This document shows, in pieces, positions 63,163 through 64,000 of a DNA stretch of 64,000 nucleotides. Each line of letters opens with the position of its first letter. Positions within the stretch are counted from its first letter, which is position 1. The position numbers and the translations under genes were made by a program. The DNA comes from Firmicutes bacterium CAG:345 (lineage in GTDB: Bacteria > Bacillota_I > Bacilli_A > RFN20 > CAG-288), in assembly GCA_000433315.1 (NCBI GenBank), contig FR893362.1, forward strand, positions 1 to 64,000. The letters run 5' to 3'. The notes below the pieces were generated by a model. It searched no databases, was not told the DNA's origin, and worked only from the letters and a program-made list of their open reading frames with translations.

Positions 63163-64000
63163 AAAAAAATAAATTTTTACCAATCACAATCATCCTTTTA
63201 GGATTGATTAATACTGGATGTCAAAATAAAAACACATTAGAAAATAATAAAAATATTACCATCGGCACTTCAATGAAATTGGAAAAAGCCACTCGTGATG
63301 AATATAATTACGACACTCTGTCTAGTGGCATTTCTGAACTACCTCTAGTTTCTAAAAATACTGATGGAACTTTCTCGCCATTATTAGTCGATTACACTAC
63401 TAGCGACTCTAAAATTTGGACTCTCACTCTTAACGACAACTATCGATGGTCAGATGGCAACAATGTTACTGCCGAAGATATTCTCTTTTCTTTAGAATAT
63501 GAATGGGATAACAATACACCTTTATTTTCAAATTCTAATGAAAAAGGTGAATTTGAAACATATTCTATTTCTGAAGATAATAAAAGCATATCTTTAACTT
63601 TAGAAAAAGCTAATATAAAATATCTCGACAATTTAACAACTTTTAGAATAAGACCTAAACATATATACAACAATAAAAATACTGATGAAATTACAGTTTC
63701 TGATGCCAGAGTTTCTTGTGGACCTTACATTTTAAATAATTTTAGTCTTGAAACTAATTCTTTGGTTTTTACTAAAAATCCATATTATCCTAAAGAAACA
63801 AAATTAAAAAAAATTACTTATATTTTATTTAATAATGAAGAAATGCTTTATAATAGTTTAAATCAAAATTCTGTCGATTTTATTTGGAACTACTCTATTG
63901 GTATTCCTACATCCTACCAAAGTATTCTATCTCAAAATGATAATATAAAATTTGCTTCTATTACTGCTTCCAATTGCCCAGCAATATTGCTTTTTAATAA
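63159..64000 (+). CDS. Solute-binding lipoprotein of the second ABC importer (partial, runs off the window)
   Basis: The first 280 residues are visible. The signal peptide has lipobox NTGC (lipidated cysteine about residue 21). The family 5 binding-protein pattern follows: 'SPLLVDYTTSDSKIWTLTLN', then 'YRWSDGNNVTAEDILFSLEY' and 'RVSCGPYILNNFS'. The ATG overlaps the preceding stop (ATGA). It supplies peptides, nickel or another small ligand to this importer. The permease genes are not seen and should follow beyond 64000. The frame is open to the window end. Confidence 0.88.
   Translation, partial: MKKNKFLPITIILLGLINTGCQNKNTLENNKNITIGTSMKLEKATRDEYNYDTLSSGISELPLVSKNTDGTFSPLLVDYTTSDSKIWTLTLNDNYRWSDGNNVTAEDILFSLEYEWDNNTPLFSNSNEKGEFETYSISEDNKSISLTLEKANIKYLDNLTTFRIRPKHIYNNKNTDEITVSDARVSCGPYILNNFSLETNSLVFTKNPYYPKETKLKKITYILFNNEEMLYNSLNQNSVDFIWNYSIGIPTSYQSILSQNDNIKFASITASNCPAILLFN

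Overview
The window is AT-rich DNA from a low-GC Gram-positive bacterium (Bacillota, most likely an uncultured anaerobic Bacilli lineage near Erysipelotrichales/RF39; this placement is inferred from gene content and base composition, not from a search). TGA is used as a stop (genes ending at 62531 and 63162), so this is the standard bacterial code and not the Mycoplasma code. Lifestyle hints are a class III superoxide reductase and a pyrophosphate-type phosphofructokinase (anaerobe), a lipid-anchored pullulanase, a huge surface protease and many InlB/GLUG/BspA-type surface lipoproteins (gut or rumen-like habitat).

Layout. 113-1606 lysS. 1801-4710 (minus): an unknown gene, murA, an unknown lipoprotein and another unknown gene. 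4938-6541 (plus): a Y-family polymerase with its YolD partner. 6538-8476 (minus): an ECF sigma factor with a membrane protein that is probably its anti-sigma factor. 8606-14550 (minus): gltX, a YitT-type membrane protein, rpmF and the pullulanase. 14724-14800: a tRNA-Ile(GAU). 14923-18010 (minus): tpiA, pgk, gap. 18232-18804 (plus): a clpP. 18806-23360 (minus): plsX-rnc-ftsY-(small membrane protein)-ylxM-ffh. 23507-23698 (plus): a DUF2188-type protein. 23748-45152 (minus): a run of about 21 kb reading serine protease, two lipoproteins, OppA, OppB, OppC, OppD, OppF, a small membrane protein and a GLUG lipoprotein that is interrupted by one in-frame TAA. 45453-49695 (minus): the str operon rpsL-rpsG-fusA-tuf. 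49878-52395 (minus): two small membrane proteins and an ArsB/NhaD-type permease. 52524-54850 (plus): a HAD phosphatase, PPi-phosphofructokinase and superoxide reductase. 54920-58217 (minus): a HAD phosphatase and a zinc/cadmium efflux operon with an SmtB-type repressor. 58429-60492 (plus): a second, divergent EF-G. 60601-64000 (plus): a repeat protein of unknown role and the start of a second peptide/nickel-type ABC importer.

How it fits together. The giant protease is followed without a strong terminator by a complete oligopeptide importer, so this block looks like one system for cutting external protein and taking up the peptides. The pullulanase supplies glucose oligomers to the gap-pgk-tpi and PPi-PFK glycolysis genes. 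Good matches to the CcpA cre site lie in front of four of these units: pullulanase, gap, the protease/Opp run and the second EF-G. Their positions relative to the promoters predict repression for pullulanase, protease and EF-G2 and activation for gap. This suggests a carbon-starvation regulon that includes an alternative elongation factor lacking the catalytic histidine.

No rRNA, CRISPR array, complete insertion sequence or prophage was seen.
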